Shown piece by piece: positions 28,882 to 37,193 of a stretch of 43,582 bases of DNA (position 1 is its first letter; each line of letters starts with the position of its first letter). Below the pieces are notes generated by a model that was given only the letters and a program-made list of their open reading frames with translations, did not search any database and was not told the origin of the DNA. The position numbers and the translations under genes are program-made. This DNA comes from a virus, in IMG/VR virus record IMGVR_UViG_3300008266_000510, positions 1 through 43,582 of that record; one strand, 5' to 3'.

Positions 28882-29617
28882 TATTCATTATGTATTTGGT
28901 TTACGTCCAGATTTTGGTGGCAAACCTTGGTCTTATTGTCATTATTTATCAGTAAAATCTGCTGCTACTATCAATTCAGGCAGTAATATCTATTTCTGGC
29001 ATGAACATGAGCCAGAAGGAGAATGGTGGGATAAAAGTAAACAATACCTCATACTAAAACCAATAAAAGCTCCCACATCTATATTTGATAGACCACTATT
29101 ACACCATGCACATAAGGCGGATGTAATTAGGCTATTAGCATTAAAAGAATTTGGTGGAACCTATATTGATAGCGATGTGATTTGTCTCAAGCCATTTGAT
29201 ACAATACAACATTGTGGCTTTTGGGGAGGCAAGCAGTATGACTATGGATTATGTAATGCGACTATGGGAGGATGTAGTGGGGCCTTATTTATTGATTTAT
29301 GGTTAGACACATTCAAAACTTTCAGAAGCCAAGGTTGGGACCAATACTGGGATGAACACGCAGTCAAGATTCCGAGACAACTATCACAAATATATCCTAA
29401 TTTAGTAACAGTTTTAGATCAAGAACTTTTTTTCTGGCCCTTTTGTCATCAAATAAAAGATATCTTTGAGAGTGATAAACCCAAATATCTACAAAGATCA
29501 TATTCAGTACATTTATGGGAAACAATATCTTGGAACTGGCTGAGTCAATTAACTCCAGATACTATAAATCGAAATAGTGAATTAGGAATTATTCTACAAG
29601 AAAATAATATTATATGA
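28865..29617 (+). CDS. DXD-type glycosyltransferase (Och1/Gly_transf_sug-like)
   Basis: Start at 28865; two earlier in-frame ATGs lie inside the preceding gene. HAHKADVIRLLALKEFGGTY followed by IDSDVICLKPFD (DSD) is the sugar-nucleotide binding core of the GT32-like family; WGGKQYDYGLCNATMGGCSG follows and VHLWETISWNW ends the domain. 250 aa. It likely adds a hexose to a glycan or protein. Start of a region with several other sugar genes. Confidence 0.8.
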   Translation: MNNTNNIHYVFGLRPDFGGKPWSYCHYLSVKSAATINSGSNIYFWHEHEPEGEWWDKSKQYLILKPIKAPTSIFDRPLLHHAHKADVIRLLALKEFGGTYIDSDVICLKPFDTIQHCGFWGGKQYDYGLCNATMGGCSGALFIDLWLDTFKTFRSQGWDQYWDEHAVKIPRQLSQIYPNLVTVLDQELFFWPFCHQIKDIFESDKPKYLQRSYSVHLWETISWNWLSQLTPDTINRNSELGIILQENNII

Positions 29618-29847
29618 TACGCAAAATTAAAACATTCTTGAAATCCTTATTATTTCATATTCATGCTGGTTTACCAAAAAGTAGTCAGGCAGAAATTAAT
29701 CGCAGATATGATATTTGTATAAGTTGTGATAGTTTTGACACTGTTCATTCTCAATGCAAACAATGTGGATGTAATATTAATAATAAGAAAATGTTTATGA
29801 ATAAATTAGCGTGGGCAGACCAAAAGTGTCCTCTTAATAAGTGGTGA
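29614..29847 (+). CDS. small Cys-rich zinc-ribbon protein (DUF6171-like), 77 aa
   Basis: Overlaps the previous stop. RYDICISCDSFDTVHSQCKQ then CGCNINNKKMFMNKLAW and CPLNKW: the CxxC ... CxxCGC ... CP.(N/D)KW layout is a recurring small phage zinc ribbon. Preceded by a basic amphipathic N-terminus. Role unknown. Confidence 0.6.
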   Translation: MIRKIKTFLKSLLFHIHAGLPKSSQAEINRRYDICISCDSFDTVHSQCKQCGCNINNKKMFMNKLAWADQKCPLNKW

Positions 29848-29850
29848 AAT

Positions 29851-30399
29851 ATGAAAACAGCTCAAACTCAATATCATAAAAGTAAAATTAATTATGTGCG
29901 TGGCAATCTATTTGATTATGCTCATGATTATACCAAACAGGGTAATAGAGGGTGCAGCGTTATAGTACCTCATGTGTGCAATAACTCTAATGCTTTTGGT
30001 GCAGGTTTTGCTGGTGTATTAGGCGACAAATATCCTATAGTTAAAGAAAACTATCACCTTTTAGGTTCAACATTTTTAAAGAATAATCTTGGATATGTGC
30101 AGTTTGTTGAGGTTAGTAAAGATAATACTTATGGCCACAAACTAATATTTGCGAATATGATTGCTCAGAATGGTTTAATTTCTAAGACTAATCCTAGACC
30201 GCTAAATTATTATGCATTATGCAAAAGCATGAGTAATGTATATCGTTATATTACAACTAACTTTTCTTCTGATAATAAAGTTGAAATTCATGCTCCAAAA
30301 TTTGGTAGCGGTTTGGCTGGTGGTAATTGGAAATTTATTGCTGATCTAATAGACGACATATGGTCAAATTATCCAGTATTCGTATATGAGTACAAATGA
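29851..30399 (+). CDS. macrodomain protein (ADP-ribose binding)
   Basis: NYVRGNLFD (about residues 15-23) is the first strand, VIVPHVCNNSNAFGAGFAGV (38-57) the phosphate/ribose loop region, and IHAPKFGSGLAGGNW (about 148-162) the second loop, in the same order as in macrodomains that bind or hydrolyse ADP-ribose (Poa1/ALC1 type with N-N and GxGLAGG). 182 aa, nearly the domain alone. It could remove ADP-ribose from phage or host proteins, or bind ADP-ribose-1''-phosphate. It sits before the actin-like ATPase. Confidence 0.75.
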   Translation: MKTAQTQYHKSKINYVRGNLFDYAHDYTKQGNRGCSVIVPHVCNNSNAFGAGFAGVLGDKYPIVKENYHLLGSTFLKNNLGYVQFVEVSKDNTYGHKLIFANMIAQNGLISKTNPRPLNYYALCKSMSNVYRYITTNFSSDNKVEIHAPKFGSGLAGGNWKFIADLIDDIWSNYPVFVYEYK

Positions 30400-30695
30400 T
30401 ACCAGATAATATTATTATATATCTACTAGTAGTTCTGAATATTATACTGGTGGCTCTTGGGTATTTATTAGGCAGATTACATAATGGTAATACAGACTAT
30501 GTTTATAGTATCGGTAACAAAAAGAACAATTCAACAGCACCATCCAAAACACCTATACAAATCAATGAACAAAAATTTGTGACTGATATTAAAACAGACA
30601 ATATAGAGAAAAAATTTGAAACCTTGGGTGATACTAAAACAAGTGAAGAAAACATATCATCAGCAATCAATAAACTAAAGAATATGAAAGGGTGA
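30396..30695 (+). CDS. single-pass membrane protein, 99 aa
   Basis: MIPDNIIIYLLVVLNIILVA and LGYLLGRL give one N-terminal transmembrane helix; the remainder is polar and probably flexible, ending in a short helix (AINKLKNMKG). It overlaps the macrodomain gene and ends four bases before the actin/Hsp70-like gene, so it could be its membrane anchor. Proposed role is inference from position. Confidence 0.55.
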   Translation: MIPDNIIIYLLVVLNIILVALGYLLGRLHNGNTDYVYSIGNKKNNSTAPSKTPIQINEQKFVTDIKTDNIEKKFETLGDTKTSEENISSAINKLKNMKG

Positions 30696-30699
30696 AATT

Positions 30700-31704
30700 A
30701 TGGCAATCGGATTAGACGTTGGTACAAGTTATATTGTGGCTTCTAGAGAAAATAATGGCAATGTGGAATATAAGGACTTTAGAGACGCTTTTTATATTAT
30801 TAAGCCAACAACACCAGTAGCCACCAAAATGATTGAGAAAGGACTATCTGGTAAGATTTTCATTAAGGATAGTGATGGTTCTTTTATTATTCTTGGTAAA
30901 GACGCTTTAGAAAAAGCTATAGAAAGAAATGATACGGCTAAACGCCCAATGTATCGTGGAGTAGTTTCAGCCAAAGAAAAAGACGCTAAAAGAATTCTAG
31001 CTTTTATTCTTAAAGAAGTTGTTGGAACAGCCTCAGAACCCAATGAACCACTAGTTTTCTGCGTTCCTGCACAACCAGTTGATCAAGATGATGAAGATTT
31101 TGATGTTGGATATCATGAAGATGTAGTAAAGACTGTGCTAGCAGAATGTGGCTATAATGCTCGTGCTATTAATGAAGCAGAAGCTCTGTGTTATGCGGAA
31201 CTAGAATCCGATGATTATACTGGCATTGGAATAAGTTGTGGAGCAGGAATGACGAATGTTTGTGTGATGCTTAACGGCGAGCCAACTGTGGTTTTTAGTA
31301 CCACCAAGAGTGGCGATTGGATTGATCGTATGAGTGCCGTAGCCACAGGAGAAACGGACAGTGTTGTTCAGGCTGAAAAAGAGGGCGGCGATTTTAAAAT
31401 TGGCGAACCAAATGATAATCCTGTGTTGTCCGCAGTTTCAGCATATTATGAAAGATTAATTGACTATACAACCAAGCAACTATCTGCTGCACTATCTAAT
31501 CATAAATCATTACCCAAATTTAAAAATCCCATTAAAATTGTGATTGCTGGGGGAACATCACAAGCAAAAGGATATATTAGTAATTTTCAAATGAAACTGA
31601 ACGACAATGGTTTTCCATTACAAGTTAAAGAAGTGGTTCACGCTAATGATCCACTCCATGCGGTATCGAAGGGTTGTCTGATAGCATCAAAGGCTCTATC
31701 ATAA
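30700..31704 (+). CDS. actin/Hsp70-superfamily ATPase
   Basis: Phosphate-1 motif IGLDVGTSYIVASR (residues 3-16), phosphate-2 GIGISCGAGMTNVCVML (about 172-188), and adenosine motif IKIVIAGGTSQAKGY (about 284-298) define the actin-fold ATPase. INEAEALCYAELESDD and SGDWIDRM lie between. 334 aa matches MreB/ParM-sized filament formers, with similarity in pattern to uncharacterised actin-like proteins of bacteria. It could form filaments or work as a small chaperone-like switch; the flanking TM proteins suggest a membrane site. Confidence 0.75.
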   Translation: MAIGLDVGTSYIVASRENNGNVEYKDFRDAFYIIKPTTPVATKMIEKGLSGKIFIKDSDGSFIILGKDALEKAIERNDTAKRPMYRGVVSAKEKDAKRILAFILKEVVGTASEPNEPLVFCVPAQPVDQDDEDFDVGYHEDVVKTVLAECGYNARAINEAEALCYAELESDDYTGIGISCGAGMTNVCVMLNGEPTVVFSTTKSGDWIDRMSAVATGETDSVVQAEKEGGDFKIGEPNDNPVLSAVSAYYERLIDYTTKQLSAALSNHKSLPKFKNPIKIVIAGGTSQAKGYISNFQMKLNDNGFPLQVKEVVHANDPLHAVSKGCLIASKALS

Positions 31705-31838
31705 TGACAGAGATCTTATTAATATTTTTTATAGTTTTGGGTTTGAGTGTTGGTATTTTAGATTCGTTTCGTAAACTAGAAAATAATACAACTATTATTA
31801 AGCATTCTAGCATATTTAATTACTGGCTAGGGAAATAA
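31704..31838 (+). CDS. small membrane protein, 44 aa
   Basis: MTEILLIFFIVLGLSVGILD is a single transmembrane helix followed by a short basic tail. The ATG overlaps the ATPase stop (TAATG). Second small TM protein flanking the actin-like ATPase. Confidence 0.6.
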   Translation: MTEILLIFFIVLGLSVGILDSFRKLENNTTIIKHSSIFNYWLGK

Positions 31839-31839
31839 A

Positions 31840-32700
31840 ATGACTGATATAGAACAAATCATACTTGTAACAAAACCATATCAAGAATCTTACGAAGAGA
31901 AAGTAAGATCAGGACAACAATTTTTATCTAATCAAAATATAATATTTACAGGACTTGTGAGAGATGCTGAAACTGTTTTAGAAAAGAATATTTCTAAACT
32001 TGAGAATTTTGCTCGGAAATACTGCCATAGCTATAAAATAGTTTTATATGAAAATGATTCTATTGACAATACAAAAAATATACTAAAAACTTTATCTATT
32101 CAGAATCCAAACATACATATCATATTAGAGACTTTGTCAAGACCTAAGTTTGGCCCAGTGAAAGACAAAAGTAGAACAGAAGCACTAGCCGAATATCGTA
32201 ATAAATGTCAATCATTGATTAAGTCTCAATATCCTGATACAGATTTTATTATAACAATAGATTTGGATTTTCAAGACTTTAGCGAAAATGGTTTATTTAA
32301 TTCTTTTGGTTGGCTACAAGAAAATGCTGATATAGGAGGTATGTCAGGTAATAGTTTTGCATTAAGGTCACTTTTTAATCAGTCGCAAGCTTTATGGAAT
32401 TATGATAGTTGGGCTTATCGTGGATCGTGGTGGGAAGATACCACACGATTTAACAATTCACCTTATCAAACTTATGATAGTTCATTATGGTTTGGATTAT
32501 GGCTACCACCAAGAGGATCAACGCCATTTAAAGTTAATAGTGCATTTGGTGGATCTTGTATATATCGCTCAAAATATTATTTTAATGGAATTTATGGTGG
32601 ACAAGATTGTGAGCACGTAGTATTCCATTATAATTTATATCAACAAAATAATTTTAATTTATATCTAAATCCATCACAAATTATGCTATTATCAATGTAA
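31840..32700 (+). CDS. glycosyltransferase, GT-A, ANP1/CAP59-like
   Basis: FTGLVRDAETVLEKNISKLE then YKIVLYENDSIDNTKNILKT is typical of glycosyltransferases of the fungal mannosyltransferase CAP59/ANP1 type; ITIDLDFQDFS holds the Asp pair for metal and nucleotide-sugar. The later HVVFHYNLY part fits the acceptor domain. 286 aa. Starts one base after a small TM gene. Confidence 0.65.
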   Translation: MTDIEQIILVTKPYQESYEEKVRSGQQFLSNQNIIFTGLVRDAETVLEKNISKLENFARKYCHSYKIVLYENDSIDNTKNILKTLSIQNPNIHIILETLSRPKFGPVKDKSRTEALAEYRNKCQSLIKSQYPDTDFIITIDLDFQDFSENGLFNSFGWLQENADIGGMSGNSFALRSLFNQSQALWNYDSWAYRGSWWEDTTRFNNSPYQTYDSSLWFGLWLPPRGSTPFKVNSAFGGSCIYRSKYYFNGIYGGQDCEHVVFHYNLYQQNNFNLYLNPSQIMLLSM

Positions 32701-32718
32701 ATCAATACGGAACATAAA

Positions 32719-33078
32719 ATGTTTGTTATAAAAAAATGGGGTTATGAATTTTGGATTGAAAATAATAATAAATATTGTGGTAAACATTTACATATAATAC
32801 CAACCAGATTTTGCTCGGCACATTATCATAAAAATAAACAAGAGACATTTTATGTCATAAATGGTGAATTATTATTAGAATACTCATCAGATCAAAGTAT
32901 AGAAACTTGGCAATATGGGGTTAAACATAAAAAGATATTGAAGTCAGGCGATTCTTTTACTATCATGCCAAATATTGTACACAGATTTTCTAGTAATCTT
33001 AATACCCCTTGTGATTTTATAGAAATTTCTACATATCATAGTGATGATGATGTTTATAGGATTATAGAAAGTTTCTAA
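32719..33078 (+). CDS. cupin, sugar-phosphate isomerase-like
   Basis: Single cupin barrel: KKWGYEFWIENN, then SAHYHKNKQETFYVINGELL (metal ligands H, H, E) and ILKSGDSFTIMPNIVHRF (last His). It resembles the C-terminal isomerase part of mannose-6-phosphate isomerase and related phage cupins. 119 aa. Position before HAD and HldE-like genes puts it in sugar-nucleotide synthesis; its exact substrate is open. Confidence 0.65.
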   Translation: MFVIKKWGYEFWIENNNKYCGKHLHIIPTRFCSAHYHKNKQETFYVINGELLLEYSSDQSIETWQYGVKHKKILKSGDSFTIMPNIVHRFSSNLNTPCDFIEISTYHSDDDVYRIIESF

Positions 33079-33371
33079 TGATCTATTATATAGATATCGA
33101 TAATACTATATGTCATACCATTGATAGTAATTATTGGAGGGCTAAGCCCCTAAAAGATAGAATTACTAAAATCAATAATCTCTTCCATGCGGGACACACA
33201 ATAATATATTGGTCTGCTAGAGGATCACATTCTGGTAAAGATTGGTATGATTTTACAGATCAGCAACTTAATGACTGGGGATGCCTAAGACATAAGCTAG
33301 TTCTACAAAAGCCAGCATATGATATATTTATTGATGATAAAGTTATAAATACAAAGGACTTCTTTGAATAA
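33078..33371 (+). CDS. HAD-superfamily phosphatase, small
   Basis: YYIDIDNTICHT has the nucleophile D5 and the second Asp D7; YWSARGSHSGKDW supplies the Ser/Thr motif and IFIDDKVIN the acidic motif. At 97 aa it lacks a cap domain. It may dephosphorylate a sugar phosphate, e.g. in heptose synthesis, but it is not clearly GmhB. Overlaps the cupin gene by one base and the kinase by one. Confidence 0.7.
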   Translation: MIYYIDIDNTICHTIDSNYWRAKPLKDRITKINNLFHAGHTIIYWSARGSHSGKDWYDFTDQQLNDWGCLRHKLVLQKPAYDIFIDDKVINTKDFFE

Positions 33372-34138
33372 TGAAACATATAGCAGTTATTGGAGAAGTA
33401 TGTACTGATGAATATATATTTGGTCAATGTGATAGAGTGTGTCCAGAAGCTCCATCATTATGCTTTAATCACAATAATAAGAAACATACAAATGTAGGTA
33501 TGGCTGGTAATGTTTATAGTAATTTAGTGTCGCTCAATAACAATAGTTATCTATTTAATATAGATTTAATAGCACCAGTATCGGACATTATAAAAAGAAG
33601 ATTTGTAGATACTAGATATAACAGTGTAGTATTTAGAGAAGATATTAATGATAGTGTATCAAAAATAGATTTACATAAATATGTTTTTAATCAGTATGAT
33701 TGTATTGTTTTTGCGGATTATTGCAAGGGCTTTTTATTAGAATCAGATATACAATATATTTGTGAACAAAAAAAGAATACTTGTATTACGTTTTTAGATA
33801 CTAAAAAACAACTTAAAAGTCTAGCTCCTTATATTAATTTCATAAAAATTAATCATCTTGAATACAAGAATAATATGCAATATTTAGATATTATTACTGA
33901 ATATGCAAAATTAATAGTGACATACGGCGAAGAAGGAGCAAAAGCATTTACAAAAACAGATGTCAAACACTATCCTTCTAAGAAAGTAATTTTAAGAGAC
34001 GTTTGTGGTGCTGGTGATACATTTTTAGCAGCATTAGTATTTAATTATTTGGATACAAATAATATAGATATGGCTATAAATTTTGCTAATACTTGCGCAT
34101 CAAAAGTAGTCTCACAAGTTGGTGTGGCTACTATATGA
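33371..34138 (+). CDS. HldE-like heptose-phosphate kinase (PfkB family)
   Basis: IAVIGEVCTDEYIFGQCDRV then CPEAPSLCF is the typical start of HldE/RfaE kinase (GD..LD.Y..G...R.SPEAP); VGMAGNVYSNL the sugar-binding GGA-N, FADYCKGFL (DY-KG) and VCGAGDTF the catalytic GAGD near the end. 255 aa, shorter than the bacterial kinase domain of about 320. Expected to make heptose-1,7-bisphosphate from heptose-7-phosphate, feeding the nucleotidyltransferase coded next. Confidence 0.8.
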   Translation: MKHIAVIGEVCTDEYIFGQCDRVCPEAPSLCFNHNNKKHTNVGMAGNVYSNLVSLNNNSYLFNIDLIAPVSDIIKRRFVDTRYNSVVFREDINDSVSKIDLHKYVFNQYDCIVFADYCKGFLLESDIQYICEQKKNTCITFLDTKKQLKSLAPYINFIKINHLEYKNNMQYLDIITEYAKLIVTYGEEGAKAFTKTDVKHYPSKKVILRDVCGAGDTFLAALVFNYLDTNNIDMAINFANTCASKVVSQVGVATI

Positions 34139-34494
34139 CAACAGTTTGGACGAATGGATGTTTCGATATCCTACATATAGGACATATCGAATTGTTTAAA
34201 TACGCTAGATCTTTAGGGGATCAACTAATTGTTGGTATTGATAGTGATAATAGGGTTCGATCCCTAAAAGGCACATCTCGTATTAAATATATAGATAATG
34301 TTGTGATTTTTAATTCTGATACTGAACTAAAGGAAAATATTAAGATATTTCATGTTGATATGATAGTTATTGGTGATGATTATAAAGATCGATATGTAAT
34401 AGGATCTGAATTAGTGAAGAATATAATTTTTATGCCAAAAATTTTAAATATATCAACCACATCTATTTTAGAAAGAATACATTCAGATGCATGA
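34135..34494 (+). CDS. HldE-like nucleotidyltransferase
   Basis: Start at 34135 within the kinase stop (ATGA). VWTNGCFDILHIGHIELFKY (HIGH motif) and VGIDSDNRVRSLKGTSR are the ATP-binding and family signatures of the ADP-heptose synthase C-terminal domain; ISTTSILERI is the last conserved segment. 119 aa. In bacteria, kinase and nucleotidyltransferase are normally one protein; here they are two overlapping genes. Transfers AMP (or CMP) to heptose-1-phosphate or a similar sugar. Confidence 0.82.
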   Translation: MTTVWTNGCFDILHIGHIELFKYARSLGDQLIVGIDSDNRVRSLKGTSRIKYIDNVVIFNSDTELKENIKIFHVDMIVIGDDYKDRYVIGSELVKNIIFMPKILNISTTSILERIHSDA

Positions 34495-35407
34495 TCTTGA
34501 TATTATCCATAACTTCTATAAAGATATCAATAAAAAAGTATCTTATCCTATTGACTTTCAAAACTTTACACTTATTAATGCCAATACTGGCATTGGTGAT
34601 GCCCTATCTTTATATATTATAGACTCACCTATAAAAGACAATAATATTAAAGTAATAGTTCAACATCCTTCGATAGTTCAAGAATTAGCACAATATAACA
34701 ATTATATACCAACAATTAATCATCAACATAATTGGTATAGTAGTATAATAAGCGTATTAGATATTCAATTATACTCTAATTTTGGTGGTCATTTTTTACA
34801 AAAAAATCAACAATTTCTAGGCTTAGATACTGATATAATACCGAGACCTAAATTAGTATCTAGTGCTCAAATAGAATCTAATAAAGTTGTTATGACTTTT
34901 GACAAAGGAATTGTGCATCAACAACATATACATCCTAGAGCTAGAATTATATACGATGAATCAAAACAAATTATTCAAACATTTATTAATAATCATAAAC
35001 ATCAATATCGTTTTGTGGAAGTTGGTAAGTATTCTTTAGGTCTTGATAATGTAGAAAATAAAACTAATATAGGTATACGCGGCACGGCAGATGAAATAGC
35101 GTCATGCGAATATTTTTTTGGTAATCATAATGGATTAATGCATATCGCAGCAGGTTTAGAAAAAAAATCTATTATTATTGTGAATTTTCCTAGTGCCAAA
35201 GATATTATCTTACCGTGTCTCAAAAAAGTAAATATACCAGATATTGATTGGTTATATCCACAAAACACACATCTGCATCAAGATAATGACGGCCTATTAG
35301 TCAAGAAACTTACATATGAAAACATACAAAAGGCATTTAATGGTGAAATATATCCATTTTTTCAAAATAATTATATTTTTAATACCTTTCAAAATTTAAT
35401 GAGTTAA
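34487..35407 (+). CDS. GT9-like (heptosyltransferase-type) glycosyltransferase
   Basis: GT-B fold. IRGTADEIASCEYFFGNHNG followed by LMHIAAGLEKKSIIIV resembles the nucleotide-sugar-binding C-terminal domain of family 9 (D-S...HiAAal), the LPS heptosyltransferases. 306 aa, slightly short. Coming right after HldE-like genes, it could use ADP-heptose as donor. Recognition is moderate, since GT9 is diverse. Confidence 0.65.
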   Translation: MHDLDIIHNFYKDINKKVSYPIDFQNFTLINANTGIGDALSLYIIDSPIKDNNIKVIVQHPSIVQELAQYNNYIPTINHQHNWYSSIISVLDIQLYSNFGGHFLQKNQQFLGLDTDIIPRPKLVSSAQIESNKVVMTFDKGIVHQQHIHPRARIIYDESKQIIQTFINNHKHQYRFVEVGKYSLGLDNVENKTNIGIRGTADEIASCEYFFGNHNGLMHIAAGLEKKSIIIVNFPSAKDIILPCLKKVNIPDIDWLYPQNTHLHQDNDGLLVKKLTYENIQKAFNGEIYPFFQNNYIFNTFQNLMS

Positions 35408-35409
35408 TT

Positions 35410-35874
35410 ATGTCTAATGAAACTAAAAAAGCGTCTAATAGAAGGAAAAATACTTGGTTATATAATAAAATATTCTCAGGTTATGGTATAGATATAGGCT
35501 GTGGATCGGATATACTGAATAAAGAACAAGAATTTCCAAATATTATTCAAGTGGATCCTTTTGATATAGAGCATGGAGATGCTCAATATATAAATCAATT
35601 TGTTCACAATCAATATGATTTTGTGTATAGTTCTCAATGTTTAGAGCATATGTATGATCCTTTTATTAGTATTAAAAACTGGTGGTCGATAGTCAAACCA
35701 GGAGGGTATTTGATTTTAAGCGTTCCAGATGAAGACCTGTACGAGCAAGGGATTTTCCCTTCTAGGTGGAATACTAATTACGACTATTCTATTGTAAATA
35801 CTGATCAAACAAGAAGTGATGCCGAAGCTTTTATTGAAGTTATACTAAAAAAGGAAAATAACAAATGCATATAA
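35410..35874 (+). CDS. SAM-dependent methyltransferase (class I)
   Basis: YGIDIGCGSDIL (about residues 27-38) is the SAM-binding glycine loop, VDPFDIEHGDAQ the acidic loop, DFVYSSQCLEHMYDPF the motif-4 region, and VKPGGYLILSVPDEDLYEQ the final strand. 154 aa, a truncated but common phage form. In a sugar cluster it may methylate a glycan. Confidence 0.8.
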   Translation: MSNETKKASNRRKNTWLYNKIFSGYGIDIGCGSDILNKEQEFPNIIQVDPFDIEHGDAQYINQFVHNQYDFVYSSQCLEHMYDPFISIKNWWSIVKPGGYLILSVPDEDLYEQGIFPSRWNTNYDYSIVNTDQTRSDAEAFIEVILKKENNKCI

Positions 35875-36503
35875 AATTTAATTCAGAAGACTATGAAAAA
35901 ATTATAGAAATAGCAGATTCGTTTTGTAAAGACATAACCGATCAGTTTGGTTGTGATATAGCAGAAATTCATTTGCTTATATATAAGCTTATAAGCACTT
36001 TAAAACCAAAAACATATGCGGAAATAGGCTCTCATGCTGGCAGGTCCGCTTTTTTTGCAAGCGTAGCCAGTTCAGAATTTGAAACTGAAATATATTGTTT
36101 TGACAAACCCAATGCCGGTTGGGGAGGAGTTCCAAATACACAGCTTTTTTTAGAAAAGACCCTTAATACAGTAGCTCATAACAGATATCAAATATATTAT
36201 GGAGATTCTCATAGTGACCTTATAAAAGAAAAAATAAAAGAAAAAATATATGATTTATTTTTAATAGATGGAGATCATTCACCGGATGGTATGATGGCGG
36301 ATTTTGCTGTTGTTTGGGAAAATGTTAGGTCTCAAGGTTTGATTATTATAGACGATTTGTTTCATCATCCAGATCTCGATGTTGCTTTTGATAAAATAAT
36401 TTTAGATTATAAAATTGATACATATATAAAATATATAAATAGCGATGCTATTGATTACAGTAGAATACTGCATAGAGGAGTCGGGATAATTCAAAAACCA
36501 TAA
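35865..36503 (+). CDS. SAM-dependent methyltransferase (Methyltransf_24-like)
   Basis: YAEIGSHAGRSAFFASVASS (SAM loop), IYCFDKPNAGWGG (acidic residue binding), YDLFLIDGDHSPDGMMADF, then LIIIDDLFHHPD: the I-D-G-D-H motif is typical of the O-methyltransferase-like sugar methyltransferase group. 212 aa. Overlaps the previous gene by ten bases. Confidence 0.78.
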   Translation: MHIKFNSEDYEKIIEIADSFCKDITDQFGCDIAEIHLLIYKLISTLKPKTYAEIGSHAGRSAFFASVASSEFETEIYCFDKPNAGWGGVPNTQLFLEKTLNTVAHNRYQIYYGDSHSDLIKEKIKEKIYDLFLIDGDHSPDGMMADFAVVWENVRSQGLIIIDDLFHHPDLDVAFDKIILDYKIDTYIKYINSDAIDYSRILHRGVGIIQKP

Positions 36504-36528
36504 ACCTAAAATAAAAAAAGAAAGATTA

Positions 36529-36666
36529 TTGAAATTAGAATCTTACGTTGCTGCTTTGCGGGGATCTGCTAAAATAATGAGGATATTGGGTTTGAGACTG
36601 ACTTATGCATTTCAAAATTTATTTGAGCATACTAGTGGGCTAATTAAAATAACGAATGATGAATAG
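36529..36666 (+). CDS. possible small gene with TTG start, 45 aa
   Basis: A frame TTG AAA TTA... gives LKLESYVAALRGSAKIMRIL and continues to a TAG in the next gene's start region. AAAGAAAG is a weak ribosome site. The helical character and fit between its neighbours support it, but the start is not proven; otherwise the 150 bases before 36656 hold nothing else. Confidence 0.3.
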   Translation: MKLESYVAALRGSAKIMRILGLRLTYAFQNLFEHTSGLIKITNDE

Positions 36667-37189
36667 ACTAAACAATCAAAGAGTTTATCTGGCTGGTGCT
36701 ATGGATAGGGTAGCAGATAGAGGCTCCACATGGAGAGATAATATTACGCCTTTCCTAGAAAATATTGGAGTTATAGTATTTAACCCAATCAAAAAACCAA
36801 CAGACATAGGATTAGAAGATAATGATAGTCATGCTGTTAAAACTAAACTAAAACAGCAACGACGATATGAAGAACTATCATCTATGATGAAAACTATTCG
36901 TAGTGTGGATCTACGATTAGTTGATATTAGTGATTTTCTGATAGTTAATCTTGATTTGGACGTTCACCCATGCGGCACATATGAAGAAATGTTTCTTGCA
37001 AATCGTTCAAAAAAACCTATAATTATTCATGTAGAGCAAGGTAAGGAACATACACCGGATTGGCTCTTTGGAACCATTCCTCATCAAATGTTTTTCTCAA
37101 ACTGGAAAGATATAGAACATTACCTAACTCATATCAATAGCGATGAAAATATAGATACCTATAATCGTTGGCGATTCTTTAATATGTAA
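36656..37189 (+). CDS. nucleoside 2-deoxyribosyltransferase-like protein
   Basis: VYLAGAMDRVADRGSTWRDN (about 10-29) is the nucleoside-binding start and DISDFLIVNLDLDVHPCGTY followed by EEMFLANRSKKPIII the active-site end, where CGTYEE holds the catalytic Glu. Enzymes of this type exchange bases between deoxynucleosides or hydrolyse deoxynucleotides. 177 aa. Next to GMP reductase in a nucleotide pair; may change the nucleotide pool. Confidence 0.7.
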   Translation: MMNRLNNQRVYLAGAMDRVADRGSTWRDNITPFLENIGVIVFNPIKKPTDIGLEDNDSHAVKTKLKQQRRYEELSSMMKTIRSVDLRLVDISDFLIVNLDLDVHPCGTYEEMFLANRSKKPIIIHVEQGKEHTPDWLFGTIPHQMFFSNWKDIEHYLTHINSDENIDTYNRWRFFNM

Positions 37190-37193
37190 TTAT

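Noticed and set aside
34251-34266. T-arm-like sequence TAGGG TTCGAT CCCTA
   Set aside because: It lies in the conserved nucleotidyltransferase coding region (SDNRVRSLKG), has a six-base loop, and no acceptor stem surrounds it.
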